The notes: generated by a model from the sequence alone, not told the origin. A stretch of 33,406 bases of DNA from Nocardia veterana NBRC 100344 (GCF_000308855.1 NZ_BAGM01000014.1:1-33406), one strand, 5' to 3'; shown: positions 24,517 to 33,247, counted from the stretch's first letter. Translations and numbers: made by a program.

Positions 24517-25785
24517 TCAGGCTCCGACCGGCCTGCCGGGCACCGGGGACGCTGCCGCCCTGCCCACCGCGGACTCGTCGGCCGGGTACGAGGCGAGGTC
24601 GGGAAATGTGTTGATCGCCTGCAGGGCGGCGACGAATTCGGCGAGCCGGGCCGGGCTCGACAGGGAGCAACCCAGCCGCTCTTCCAGCCGGCGCATGCGA
24701 TATCGGACGGTGTTCTCGTGGCAGTACAGGGCGTTCGCGGCCTGTGCGGCCGAACCGTCGGCATCCAGCCAGGCCCGGGCAGTGGCGAGATGGGTGCCGC
24801 GTTCGTCGTCGGGCAGGGTGAGCACACCACCGAGGACCCGCCAGACGAATTGCCGTGTCGAATCCAGATTGGCGATGACCAGAGCGCTGATCGGCGTATC
24901 GGAGATCTGATTCACGCCGACGGTGCCGGCAGGCATCGTCTCGAGGGCCGTGCGGGCGAAACGAGCCGCACGCGAAGTCATATCGAGTCGTTCGAACTCC
25001 GGACTGACACCGACCCGAGCGGCCGCGGTAGCGGAGACGACCTCGAGAATGTCGGCGAGGGTTTGGCCGCTGCCTCGGTAGATGATGCCGATCTCGCGAT
25101 CGGGCTGCGACCGCCATGCCGATGCGGTACCACGCCGACGGAGGACGTCTTCCAGATGGACCTTCGCCTTGTCGGCGATCGGGGTCGACTCGGCGGCGAC
25201 AACCACGAATGCCCCTTCGAAAGGCAGCCCGAGAGTCTGCGAGATCTCCCAGGCCGTCTGCCGGTCGTCGGCGCTGCCGTCCAGCAGCGTCGCGACCAGA
25301 GCGGACCGCCTGCGATCTTCGGCCACCATGATCGCGGTCATCTGGTCCCGGTAGGCCTCGGTCACGGCTGTCGAGAATTCCAGGTTCAGCAGCCACAGAT
25401 CCGCCGCCGCGTCGGTCAGTGCCTTCGTCTCCCGGCTGCCCGCCGCGCGGGCCGCGTCCAGCAGCCATTTCCACAGCAGGGAGAAACCGAGGGTGTAGGC
25501 CCGGAGCAGTTCGGGCAGCGGCACTCCCATGGCCGCGCGTTCGCGACCGGTCCGCTCCGCGGTCGACACATCGACCGGGAGGTTGTATTGGAGTTGATCC
25601 AGCGAACGTTCGATGTTGCGGCGCAGGTTGGCCGCGAGCATCGCCCGCGGCACCACCGTGTCGTCCTTGTAGAGGTCGATCTGCGCCCTGGTGAGGTCCA
25701 CCAGCTCGTCGACGAGGTCATCGAGTCGCAGCCGCAGAGTGGCCGCCAGCTCGGCAATGACAGGATCCGGTTCGCGACCACGCAC
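24517..25785 (-). CDS. PucR/CdaR-family transcriptional regulator
   Basis: The 422-aa product has an N-terminal helical domain (about 15-150; RTGRERAAMGVPLPELLRAY is typical of this actinobacterial branch). A central degenerate-cyclase-like domain (about 160-300) and a C-terminal PucR helix-turn-helix follow (334-372; ARAWLDADGSAAQAANAL then CHENTVRYRMRRLEERLG). Members activate or repress catabolic genes, such as purine or aromatic degradation, but no such gene is adjacent. The start is GTG 25785 with a weak ribosome-binding site. A perfect TTGACA hexamer lies about 60 bases upstream (25849-25844, minus strand), but no good -10 at 17 bases was found. It may be co-transcribed with the 86-aa gene downstream. 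Confidence 0.87.
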   Translation of the reverse strand: MRGREPDPVIAELAATLRLRLDDLVDELVDLTRAQIDLYKDDTVVPRAMLAANLRRNIERSLDQLQYNLPVDVSTAERTGRERAAMGVPLPELLRAYTLGFSLLWKWLLDAARAAGSRETKALTDAAADLWLLNLEFSTAVTEAYRDQMTAIMVAEDRRRSALVATLLDGSADDRQTAWEISQTLGLPFEGAFVVVAAESTPIADKAKVHLEDVLRRRGTASAWRSQPDREIGIIYRGSGQTLADILEVVSATAAARVGVSPEFERLDMTSRAARFARTALETMPAGTVGVNQISDTPISALVIANLDSTRQFVWRVLGGVLTLPDDERGTHLATARAWLDADGSAAQAANALYCHENTVRYRMRRLEERLGCSLSSPARLAEFVAALQAINTFPDLASYPADESAVGRAAASPVPGRPVGA

Positions 25786-25926
25786 ACGGCTGACTCTACT
25801 CAGGCCGACAGTGGTTGATTCTCAAGAACTGCGACAACCGCCCTGTCAACGGCACCAGCTGACTTACGTGGTCGACCGTCCGGGCTCCGGCACATCTCGC
25901 GCGTGAGGTCATTGCGCGAGCGACGT

Positions 25927-27042
25927 CTACCCCGCGTCGGCTGGGCCGTTAGGTGGGGGTGGGTGTCGGGCGGCGGCATCGAGTTGATCACGAAGGGTCG
26001 AGATCACCACGTCTCGGGACGTATTTTCGAGGTGGGCGACGCGGACGGTGAGCACATTGATCAGAACAATGGCAGGCGTGAGAATCGGTGAAACATCCAC
26101 TCCGACAATGACATCCGGGGGCTTCGTCACAATTACCGGTTCCAGGTCGGTAAGTCCGGCGAGTACGCGATTGAGCGCCTGTCCTGGATTGTCCGGGTCA
26201 TCGAGTGCCTTTGCCGTTTCCAGGAGGAGGTTGCCGACGCGGCTCGCGTGTTCGGTGAGGCCGACTTGGGCGGTGGCCCCGGTAGCGAGTCGGGCGTCGT
26301 CCGCGAGCACACGGTCGGCTCGGATCTGAAGCGCTCCAGCGTGGCCGGACCGGGCGGTTATCGCGACATAGATTCCCACTGGCCTGCCCGCTTCGTCCCA
26401 CAGGGGTACGTCGTCATCGTCGGATTGCGGGTCGGAGGCGAGGTCCTGGGCTGCGGATCGGTCGACGATGCCGCCGACGAGTGGCATCCAGATGGACGAA
26501 ATGTCGTGCGGTGCGCTCCCATTCAGCGTGATGGTCCATTTCCCCGCAGTGACGGCTATCCCGCTGAACATGTCGTAGTCGTCGGATACCTCCGACATAT
26601 CGACGGAAGCCAGGGGCGCGACAGCCCGGATGGCGTCGGCGAGGCCATGGGGACCGAATGTGTCGACTATGTCGACCGCGAACGCGCCGCCCTGGTCCGG
26701 GTTGATCCAGTCGATGTCCCGATCGAGGTAAATCCACCTGTCCGCGAGCTGACTGATCTGGCGGGGCGCTCGTCGCGCCCACCAGTCGACGTCGCCGCGC
26801 ACAGCGCTGATGGTCGGCGACGCCAGAAATTCCGCTTGGTCCCAGCCATAGTTGTCTTTGATCGTGCCGGTCGCATATCCACTCGCGGTGAGTACGAAGT
26901 CGCCGGTGACGGTGCCGAATGTGGTGGAGTATGCCGCCGAGACTCCGACCACCCCGCTCTCCGTGAGCTGGTCCGCAGCCTCGAGGAGTGCTTGCGAGGG
27001 AGAGTCGACGATGGACTGCCACTCCGGAACTTCCTTGGACAC
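25927..27042 (-). CDS. Hypothetical protein, 371 aa, lower-GC gene
   Basis: No family is identified with confidence. The product lacks a signal peptide and lipobox. The N-terminal part (about 17-115) alternates small polar and hydrophobic residues: ALLEAADQLTESGVVGVSAA, then FVLTASGYATGTIKDN, DWWARRA and DRWIYLDRDI. This distantly recalls the fold of LppX/LprG-type lipoproteins, but that is a guess. The C-terminal part has a hydrophobic stretch (PPDVIVGVDVSPILTPAIVL, about 312-331) and ends in a Pro-rich tail. Base composition is visibly poorer in GC than in the flanking genes, and the gene lies next to a tRNA gene, so it may have arrived by transfer. It is preceded on its strand by an AT-rich stretch (27080-27110) that may hold its promoter. 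Confidence 0.68.
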   Translation of the reverse strand: MSKEVPEWQSIVDSPSQALLEAADQLTESGVVGVSAAYSTTFGTVTGDFVLTASGYATGTIKDNYGWDQAEFLASPTISAVRGDVDWWARRAPRQISQLADRWIYLDRDIDWINPDQGGAFAVDIVDTFGPHGLADAIRAVAPLASVDMSEVSDDYDMFSGIAVTAGKWTITLNGSAPHDISSIWMPLVGGIVDRSAAQDLASDPQSDDDDVPLWDEAGRPVGIYVAITARSGHAGALQIRADRVLADDARLATGATAQVGLTEHASRVGNLLLETAKALDDPDNPGQALNRVLAGLTDLEPVIVTKPPDVIVGVDVSPILTPAIVLINVLTVRVAHLENTSRDVVISTLRDQLDAAARHPPPPNGPADAG

Positions 27043-27408
27043 GCAGTCTCCTCATCGGTCTTCATTGCGCTGAGCATGAGCCTAAAACCCATATACAGGT
27101 ACCTATTCCATGTGATGGGAGGGACGGCGTACCGCCGATTCTCATCGCGAGAGCGTGCCCTTCGATCTGGTGCCGATCACACGTCGATGGCTGCCGCCGC
27201 CATCGAGCGGTCTACGCCACGGAGCCGGCGTTCTCCGACATCGGGTACCCCGGAGCGCCGTCGATGGTTTCCCGCTGCCACACCCGAGGTAGCTCGTGTT
27301 CCACACCGCGCGTCGGCGTCGAAAGAAAGGACGGCCAGCCGGATGGCATATCTGGCACGGAGTCGGCGCGCGGTTCGTCTCATTGTCATGAAACAGCAGG
27401 TCAAGGCG
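27043..27408. other. Gene-free gap between the 371-aa gene and tRNA-Arg
   Basis: This 366-base stretch has no open frame with convincing coding character. The minus-strand frame that crosses the tRNA and encodes MSQVRIL is an artefact of the tRNA sequence. The part next to the 371-aa gene (about 27080-27115) is AT-rich and may be its promoter. No copy of the tRNA 3' end or other attachment-like repeat was seen. Confidence 0.5.
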
Positions 27409-27481
27409 TGCCCTCGGCAGGATTCGAACCTGCGACACCCGCTTTAGGAGAGCGGTGCTCTATCCCCTGAGCTACGAGGGC
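27409..27481 (-). tRNA. tRNA-Arg, anticodon CCT
   Basis: The minus strand folds into a full cloverleaf: acceptor stem GCCCTCG/CGAGGGC (27481-27475 with 27416-27410), D arm GCTC/GAGC, anticodon stem CCGCT/AGCGG with loop CTCCTAA (anticodon CCT, reading AGG), T arm GCAGG-TTCGAAT-CCTGC, and discriminator A at 27409. The 3' CCA is not encoded, as is usual in many actinobacterial tRNAs. Total length is 73 bases. Confidence 0.96.
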
Positions 27482-27664
27482 GGAGGACCGCGACCGAAGG
27501 GCTGAAAACCCCGCTGCGGCAACGAGATTCACATCGCTCGAACGTTATCGGTCCGCCGTGCCGAGCCGCGTTCTCGGGTGAGCCGCGAATCGGGCGTGCG
27601 TCAGTCTAACCTGTCGCGCCGGTGCGGCGCCGGGTCGCTGCCGTGCGGCGGGCCGAGCCATGTC

Positions 27665-27698
27665 TGGACAAAAGCTACTCACCCTCACATACTGTGAG
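27665..27698 (+). promoter_or_regulatory. Promoter of the yrbE-moxR operon with overlapping palindrome
   Basis: A -35 TGGACA (27665-27670), 17-base spacer and -10 CATACT (27688-27693) lie 31 bases upstream of ATG 27724. The perfect palindrome CTCACA-TAC-TGTGAG (27684-27698) covers the -10 box, where a bound repressor would block RNA polymerase. The ribosome-binding site GGAGG follows at 27712-27716. Confidence 0.6.
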
Positions 27699-27723
27699 TC
27701 GGTGAAGTACTGGAGGTCAGTAA

Positions 27724-28617
27724 ATGGTTGTCAGTATGCAGGACCGGGCGGCGGGGCCGGATGAACCGCTGCCGGTAGGGCCGCCGCGTGATTCCCGGGC
27801 GGTCGCCTTTGCCGATGCCGGAATGCGGTGGTGGGAGGAGCATCCGAAGCGGGCGTTGGAGACCTTCGGCCGACAGTTGGCCATGAGCCAGGCGCTGATC
27901 GCGGGGGTGGCCGTCTCGATCGTGCGCCGGCGCTTCCATTGGCGGGAATTCGTGCGGCAGTGCGGCTTCATGTCCAGCGTGTCGGCGATCCCCACCCTGA
28001 TCGTCGCGATTTCCGTCGGGGTGGTGGTCTCGCTCCAGGTCAGCCTCGTCATCAAACAGGTCGGCGCGCAGTCCTTCGTCGGCGCGGCCGTCGGCATCGG
28101 GGTCGTGAAACAGGGTGCGCCACTGGTGACGTCGATCATGATCGCGGGCGCGGTGGGATCCGCGATCTGTGCCGACCTCAGCTCGCGCACCATCCGTGAA
28201 GAGATCGACGCGATGCGCGTGATGGGTGTGGACCCGCTGCAGCGGCTGGTCGGACCCCGGCTACTCGCCGCCACCCTCGTCAGCGTCATGTTGTGCGGCT
28301 TCGTGGTGTTCGTCGGCTTCGGCGCGACCTACGGATTCTTCGTCTTCGCCGAACACGGCACCTCCGGATCGTTCATCTCCACCTTCGTCGGTTTCGCGAA
28401 CTCGAACGACCTGCTGCTCGCCTTCGTCAAATCCGCGCTGTTCGGCATCTTCACCGCGGTCATCGCGAGCTATCACGGCCTCAACGCCCGAGGCGGACCG
28501 GCCGGTGTCGCCGATGCCGTGAACGCCGCCGTCGTGCAGTCGGCGCTGGTGCTCTTCGGCGCCAATGTGGTGATCTCGCAGATCTACGACACCGTCGTCC
28601 CGAGTCGGCTGGGGTAA
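27724..28617 (+). CDS. YrbE/MlaE-family permease, first of pair (YrbEA)
   Basis: YrbE proteins are the membrane permeases of Mce lipid-uptake ABC systems, homologous to MlaE. The 297-aa product has an N-terminal interface region (about 30-80) and about five helices from residue 88. It carries the permease motif EEIDAMRVMGVDP (159-171), thought to contact the ATPase (MceG/Mkl in mycobacteria, not in this window). ATG 27724 has GGAGG at 27712-27716. It is followed after two bases by the second YrbE gene. In usual mce operons the pair precedes six mce genes; here it precedes moxR. The substrate is probably a lipid or sterol-like molecule, inferred from the family. Confidence 0.9.
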   Translation: MVVSMQDRAAGPDEPLPVGPPRDSRAVAFADAGMRWWEEHPKRALETFGRQLAMSQALIAGVAVSIVRRRFHWREFVRQCGFMSSVSAIPTLIVAISVGVVVSLQVSLVIKQVGAQSFVGAAVGIGVVKQGAPLVTSIMIAGAVGSAICADLSSRTIREEIDAMRVMGVDPLQRLVGPRLLAATLVSVMLCGFVVFVGFGATYGFFVFAEHGTSGSFISTFVGFANSNDLLLAFVKSALFGIFTAVIASYHGLNARGGPAGVADAVNAAVVQSALVLFGANVVISQIYDTVVPSRLG

Positions 28618-28619
28618 CC

Positions 28620-29474
28620 ATGGCATCCGGCTACACACCCGCACTGCTGCGCCCGGCCCGGCTGGCCGGCCCGCCCGCCCGCGGCCTCGCGGGGATGGGG
28701 CACATGGTCTTCTTCCTCTACCGCTCACTCGCGGCGATCCCGCTGACGCTGCGGCACTATTCGCGCGAGGTCACGCGGCTCACCGCCGACGTGTCCTGGG
28801 GCAACGGCACCTTGATCGCCGGCGGCGGCACCGTGGGCGTCATGATCGTCATGTGCGCCTTCGGCGGCATGACCGTCGGGATCGAGGCCTATACCAATCT
28901 CGACCTGCTCAGCATCGGTCAGCTCACCGGAGCGGTGTCGGCGCTGGGCGGAATCCGGGAAATCGCACCGATTCTCGCGACCCAGGCCTTCATCGTTCAG
29001 GCCGGCTGCCGCTTCACCGCCCAGCTGGGAGCGATGCGGATCTCCGAGGAGATCGACGCACTGGAATCGCTGGCCATCCGGCCCATGCCGTATCTGGTGA
29101 CGACCCGGATCATCGCCGGTTCGGTGGTCGCGGTTCCGCTGTATGTCGCGGCGCTGGCGGTGTCGATGCTCGCCACCGAGCTGACCGTCGCGGTCATCGG
29201 CAATGTGCCGCCGGGCACCTACGGCCACTATTTCGACATCTTCGCGGTGCCGATCGATCTGCTCTACTCGGTGCTGAAGGTCTTCGTCATGGTGGCGCTG
29301 ACGATCTTCATCCAGTGCTATTACGGCTATTTCGCCAGCGGTGGGCCGGAAGGTGTCGGCGTCGCGGCGGGGCGGGCGATCCGCATGTCGATCATCGTCA
29401 CCGTCATCGTGAATCTCGCTATGTCCATGGCTATTTGGGGAACCGCCGTCGGCTCCGCCCGACTGTCCGGATGA
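28620..29474 (+). CDS. YrbE/MlaE-family permease, second of pair (YrbEB)
   Basis: The 284-aa partner permease has the same architecture: an N-terminal amphipathic region (about 25-55), helices from about residue 63, and the conserved cytoplasmic motif EEIDALESLAIRP (143-155). It would form a heterodimer with the first YrbE. ATG 28620 starts two bases after the preceding stop, without room for an independent signal, so translation is coupled. It ends with WGTAVGSARLSG, like B-type YrbE proteins. Its stop at 29474 is followed by AGGAGGA and the MoxR start ten bases later. No Mce substrate-binding protein gene follows in the window. Confidence 0.9.
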   Translation: MASGYTPALLRPARLAGPPARGLAGMGHMVFFLYRSLAAIPLTLRHYSREVTRLTADVSWGNGTLIAGGGTVGVMIVMCAFGGMTVGIEAYTNLDLLSIGQLTGAVSALGGIREIAPILATQAFIVQAGCRFTAQLGAMRISEEIDALESLAIRPMPYLVTTRIIAGSVVAVPLYVAALAVSMLATELTVAVIGNVPPGTYGHYFDIFAVPIDLLYSVLKVFVMVALTIFIQCYYGYFASGGPEGVGVAAGRAIRMSIIVTVIVNLAMSMAIWGTAVGSARLSG

Positions 29475-29484
29475 GGAGGAAGCG

Positions 29485-30471
29485 ATGCTGGGTGTGGAGG
29501 AAACGACGCTGCGCACGCCCGCGCAGCGAGTGTTGGACGAAGTCGACAACGTCGTCATCGGGAAACGTCCGATCGTCACCGCGGTTCTGACGGCGATCCT
29601 CGCCGGCGGCCACGTTCTGGTCGAAGATCTACCGGGGCTCGGGAAAACCCTGCTGGCCAAGTCTTTCGCCCGTGCGCTCGGACTGAACGTCACCCGCGTC
29701 CAGTTCACCCCGGACATGCTGCCCGCCGATCTGGTGGGATCGACGATATTCGACGCGCGCACCGGCAATTTCGAATACCGGCCGGGACCGATCTTCAGCA
29801 ATATCGTCATCGCGGACGAAATCAACCGGACGGCGCCGAAGACGCAGTCGGCGCTGTTGGAGGCGATGGCCGAGGGTCAGGTGTCGGTCGACGGCACCAC
29901 CCGGCCGCTACCGTCACCGTTCCTCGTGCTGGCCACCGAGAATCCGATCGAACACGAGGGCACCTACCCACTGCCGAACGCGCAGCTCGACCGGTTCGCG
30001 GTGCGGCTGCGACTCGGCTATCTCACGGCCGGTGAGGAGAAGTCGTTGCTGCGCCGGCGAGTACAGAGCACGGTGCGGGATCCGGTGGCCCATCGCGTCG
30101 TCGAACTGCCGGACGTCCTGAGGATGCGCGAATCGGTCGATGCGGTGATCGTGCACGACGACATCCTCGAGTACATCGTCGCGCTGGTGCGCTCGACCCG
30201 AAGCCACATCCACATCGAGGTCGGGGCCAGTCCCCGCGCGCAGCTGGACCTGTTGCAGCTGGCTCGCGCCCACGCCTTGCTCGCCGGACGCGATTTCGTG
30301 ATCCCGGACGATGTCAAGGCCCTGGCGGTGCCGGTGCTGGCGCATCGCGTGTCGCTACGTCCGGAGATGTGGTTGCGCCGGATTCGCGGGGAAACGGTCA
30401 TCGAGGAAATCGTGTCGAAGGTGCCCGCCCCGCGCGTTTCGGTGCCCGGAGCGCACGGTCGCACCCACTGA
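29485..30471 (+). CDS. MoxR-family AAA+ ATPase
   Basis: MoxR ATPases act as chaperones that remodel or mature protein complexes, typically with DUF58 and VWA partner proteins. The 328-aa product has Walker A LPGLGKTL (49-56), Walker B IVIADEINR (107-115), the MoxR block QSALLEAMAEGQVSVDG (121-137) and sensor 1 LATENPIEHEGTYPLP (149-164). A C-terminal lid domain follows. ATG 29485 has AGGAGGA four bases upstream. It lies ten bases after yrbEB and upstream of DUF4129 and DUF58 genes, so it belongs to both halves of this unusual operon. The client is unknown; a membrane complex including the permeases is possible but inferred. Confidence 0.92.
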   Translation: MLGVEETTLRTPAQRVLDEVDNVVIGKRPIVTAVLTAILAGGHVLVEDLPGLGKTLLAKSFARALGLNVTRVQFTPDMLPADLVGSTIFDARTGNFEYRPGPIFSNIVIADEINRTAPKTQSALLEAMAEGQVSVDGTTRPLPSPFLVLATENPIEHEGTYPLPNAQLDRFAVRLRLGYLTAGEEKSLLRRRVQSTVRDPVAHRVVELPDVLRMRESVDAVIVHDDILEYIVALVRSTRSHIHIEVGASPRAQLDLLQLARAHALLAGRDFVIPDDVKALAVPVLAHRVSLRPEMWLRRIRGETVIEEIVSKVPAPRVSVPGAHGRTH

Positions 30472-30525
30472 GATCGGGTGCGGCACAGCGAAGTCGACGG
30501 ATCCGAGCGCATCGTGGAGGGCCAG

Positions 30526-31467
30526 GTGAACGAGTTCGCGGAGGTGGTGCGCCGGAGCCGGCGCCCGGCACTGCTCGTGCTGCTCATGGCCGCGTTGGTC
30601 GTTGTGGTGGCCGGCACCGGCGGGCCCCGGCTGGCCGATACCCCGGCCGAGCATTCGGCAGCGCCGTCACGGCACAGCCCGCTGCCGGTGGTCGTGCTGG
30701 CGATCGTCGCGACCGTCGTCATCGTGGTGGCGATGCTGGCGTATCTGCGGCATCCGGGTCCGGCGGTCGACGTGGTGTCCGGCTCGACGGAAAAGCGGCG
30801 GTCGCTTCGATTCTCGCGCCGCGGGCTGCTGACCACCGCGGCGGTCGCGGCGGCGGGGACGGTCGCGGTGATCGCGGTGGCGTCGGTCGCACGGATATCC
30901 GTTCCGGCCGGCGACATCCGCCCGATGCGCGATACGCACGACTCGACCGTGGCCGGGCAGGCGCCACCGCCGGATACGCCGGTGACCGGCTCCGGGCCAC
31001 CGCCGGGCCCCGGGATCGCCGTCGGGATCGCCGGGGTGTGTGTGGTGGCGGCCGCGGTCGTCACCGGCGGCGTGATCGTGGTCCGATCCAGACGGCGCGA
31101 CCCGGTGGCTGCCGCGGCCGAGGAGGTCGCGGTGCACCGGCCGCCCGCCTCGGGGCGGTCGATCGCGGCGCGCGCGGCCGCCGAACTGGCAGCGCCGCAA
31201 CGGGATCCGCGAGCCGCGATCATCGCCTGCTACGCCGTCATGGAATCGGCATTCGGCACGTCCGGCACGATGCAGGTATCCGGCGCGGACACGGCGGCGG
31301 AGGTGCTGGCCAAGGCGGTACGAGCCGGTGTGGTGACCGGACCCGCCGCGGCCGAGCTGGTCGAGCTGTTCTGCGAGGCCCGCTTCAGCCCGCATCCGAT
31401 GACCGACGCGCACCGGCACCGGGCCGCGGAACTACTGACCGCCGTGATCGGCACCGGGAGGTCGTGA
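30526..31467 (+). CDS. DUF4129-domain membrane protein
   Basis: The 313-aa product has four hydrophobic segments (about 13-29, 52-73, 99-121 and 163-186) with Pro-rich loops. A cytosolic C-terminal DUF4129 domain follows (about 210-312; DPRAAIIACYAVMESAF, ADTAAEVLAKAVRAG, LFCEARFSPHPMTDAHRHRA). DUF4129 proteins commonly occur in MoxR-DUF58-transglutaminase clusters. GTG 30526 is chosen because GGAGG lies five bases upstream. An in-frame GTG at 30478, six bases after the moxR stop, would add 16 residues. The stop overlaps the next start by one base (TGATG). Its function is unknown; it probably anchors the complex in the membrane. Confidence 0.8.
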   Translation: MNEFAEVVRRSRRPALLVLLMAALVVVVAGTGGPRLADTPAEHSAAPSRHSPLPVVVLAIVATVVIVVAMLAYLRHPGPAVDVVSGSTEKRRSLRFSRRGLLTTAAVAAAGTVAVIAVASVARISVPAGDIRPMRDTHDSTVAGQAPPPDTPVTGSGPPPGPGIAVGIAGVCVVAAAVVTGGVIVVRSRRRDPVAAAAEEVAVHRPPASGRSIAARAAAELAAPQRDPRAAIIACYAVMESAFGTSGTMQVSGADTAAEVLAKAVRAGVVTGPAAAELVELFCEARFSPHPMTDAHRHRAAELLTAVIGTGRS

Positions 31468-31967
31468 TGACCCGACTCGACATCCACGCGGCAGCCGCAC
31501 TGGTCGTGGCTTTCGCCGTGCAGCTCGCGGCCCTGCTGGCCGACCGGATGTCCGCTGCCGCGGCCGCCGGCGCCGTCGTCCTCGCGCTGTCCACGGTCGT
31601 ATTCGTCACGCAGGTGGCCCGAGCACCCGTGGCCGCGGCGGCCCGCGACGATGCCGCCGCTGCCGATGAACGGGACCGGCTGCTGCGCAAGCGGTCTCGC
31701 GCCTCGGTGCTGCTCGACCACGCCGACGGCACGGCCGGGGAGTGGGACCGGCACGTGCGGCCGGTGCTGGCTCGTGAATTCCTGCTGGCGCTGGGAAGTA
31801 CGCACCGCGACGATCCCGAGGCCGCGTCCCGGGTGGGGCGAGACTTCTTCGGCGAACGGTCGTGGCGGTGGGTCGATCCGGCGGGGGCCGAGCCGGGGAC
31901 GGCACAGCGGCCGGGCCCGGGGCGGGCCACCTTCGTCACGATCGTCGAGCGTTTGGGGGAGCTGTGA
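31467..31967 (+). CDS. Small membrane protein of the moxR cluster
   Basis: The 166-aa product has two adjacent hydrophobic helices (about 7-25 and 29-50). An Ala/Arg-rich cytosolic segment and a soluble C-terminal region follow (REFLLALGSTHRDDPEAA, ERSWRWVDP, FVTIVERLGEL). No named family is recognised, but small two-helix proteins at this position between DUF4129 and DUF58 genes are common in actinobacterial moxR clusters, from memory. ATG 31467 overlaps the preceding stop by one base, and its stop overlaps the next start by four bases (GTGA), so it is translated as part of the operon. Confidence 0.75.
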   Translation: MTRLDIHAAAALVVAFAVQLAALLADRMSAAAAAGAVVLALSTVVFVTQVARAPVAAAARDDAAAADERDRLLRKRSRASVLLDHADGTAGEWDRHVRPVLAREFLLALGSTHRDDPEAASRVGRDFFGERSWRWVDPAGAEPGTAQRPGPGRATFVTIVERLGEL

Positions 31968-33247
31968 ATACTTCCCTGGGACAACATGATTCGGTTTCGC
32001 GAGAATCCGCGGTGCACTGGCGGCCGGCCCCGGCGGTCGTGGCGGCGGTGTCGTGCGCGGGGCTGCTGGTGGCGGCCGCGTTGCTGTTCGCCCAGCCGCG
32101 CCTGGTGGTCTTCGCGGCCCCGATGTTCGCCTCGGCCTGGGCTTCGACGAGTCGCGGCACCGCCCGGGTCCGGGCCTGGATCACCGATGCGGAGACCGTC
32201 GAGACCACGGTCGTCCGATGCGTCGAGGGCGAACCGGTCGAGGTGCATGTTCACGTCGAGACCACGGACGGGGCCGTGCTGCGACGCCGGTACATCCCGG
32301 CGATCGACGGGATCGAGTCCACTGGATACCCGGACGAGGAATCACGATCGGTGCGGCTGACACCGCGCATGTGGGGGCGATATCCGGTGCCGGTGCAGGT
32401 GGAGCTGACGGACCGGACCGGCCTGTCCCGCGGTACCGCGCTGCTGCGCCCGCTGATTCTGCAGGTGCTGCCGGCGATCGACGAACAGCCGGTGACGGCC
32501 GCCGGCGGAGCGTCGTTGAATCGGGTGGGGTCGCATCCGACCGCGCGCGCGGGCACCGGCTCGGAATACGCCGACATCAGACCGTTCGCCCCCGGCGACA
32601 GTGTGCGCCTGATCAATTGGCGCGCCACCGCCCGCCGCGGATCGGTTCTCGTCACCGCTCGCGCACCCGAGCACGCCCACGACATCGTGCTGATGATCGA
32701 GGACCCGGTGGTGACCGGCGGGCAACCGAGTACGGCCGCCGATCGGGCCGTCCGCGCGACGGCGCTGCTGGCCCGGGCGGCGCTGCGGTCCGGCGACCGA
32801 GTGGGCCTGATCTGCCTCGGCAGCCGGCCGCGATGGCTGGCGGTCGGGGCCGAGCGGCACCAGTTCGTCGGCCTGATGTCGACCCTGCTGGACCCGGACG
32901 TACCCGCGGCGGACACCTTCCCCGGGACCGTGGTGCCGCGGCACGCGGTCCCGCCGGCGGCGACCGTCGTAGCCTTGTCCACCCTGGCCGAGACGCGCTT
33001 CGTCGCGACCGTATCGGAGTTGCGCAAGCGCGGCCACCGCACCGTCGTCGTCGACGTCTCGGACGACACCGCCGCCGGTGCCGAGGATCCGGTCGTCGAG
33101 CGGCTCCGGCGGCTGGAACGGTCGGGCCTGTACCGCGACCTGCGAGCGGTGGGAATCGAGGTATTCCCCTGGCCGGGAGAGCGATTGGTGCCCGAGGTGC
33201 TGGGCTCCGACCCCGCCGACACCGTGGTCGACGGGAGATTCCGATGA
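31964..33247 (+). CDS. DUF58-family protein of the MoxR system
   Basis: The 427-aa product has two close membrane helices (about 23-58), a beta-rich central region and the DUF58 signature EYADIRPFAPGDSVRLINW followed by RATARRG (201-226). A VWA-like C-terminal region follows (HDIVLMIEDP, RATALLARAALRSGDRVGLI). DUF58 proteins are the usual membrane partners of MoxR. The start is GTG 31964, overlapping the upstream stop (GTGA); GGGGGA lies just before. The gene overlaps the next gene by four bases (ATGA). In the family the role is generally linked to complex assembly or envelope maintenance; the specific target here is unknown. Confidence 0.88.
   Translation: MNTSLGQHDSVSRESAVHWRPAPAVVAAVSCAGLLVAAALLFAQPRLVVFAAPMFASAWASTSRGTARVRAWITDAETVETTVVRCVEGEPVEVHVHVETTDGAVLRRRYIPAIDGIESTGYPDEESRSVRLTPRMWGRYPVPVQVELTDRTGLSRGTALLRPLILQVLPAIDEQPVTAAGGASLNRVGSHPTARAGTGSEYADIRPFAPGDSVRLINWRATARRGSVLVTARAPEHAHDIVLMIEDPVVTGGQPSTAADRAVRATALLARAALRSGDRVGLICLGSRPRWLAVGAERHQFVGLMSTLLDPDVPAADTFPGTVVPRHAVPPAATVVALSTLAETRFVATVSELRKRGHRTVVVDVSDDTAAGAEDPVVERLRRLERSGLYRDLRAVGIEVFPWPGERLVPEVLGSDPADTVVDGRFR

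Noticed and set aside
25844..25849. Perfect TTGACA upstream of the PucR gene as a defined promoter
   Set aside because: No acceptable -10 hexamer lies 16-18 bases downstream, so it is mentioned only as a possibility.
27142..27438. A 98-codon minus-strand frame beginning MSQVRIL
   Set aside because: Its start lies within tRNA-Arg; this is a well-known false prediction from tRNA sequence.
26248..27447. A long plus-strand open frame over the 371-aa gene and tRNA
   Set aside because: It is antisense to the better-supported 371-aa gene, and its end reads through the tRNA, giving the familiar QDSNLRHPL tRNA artefact.
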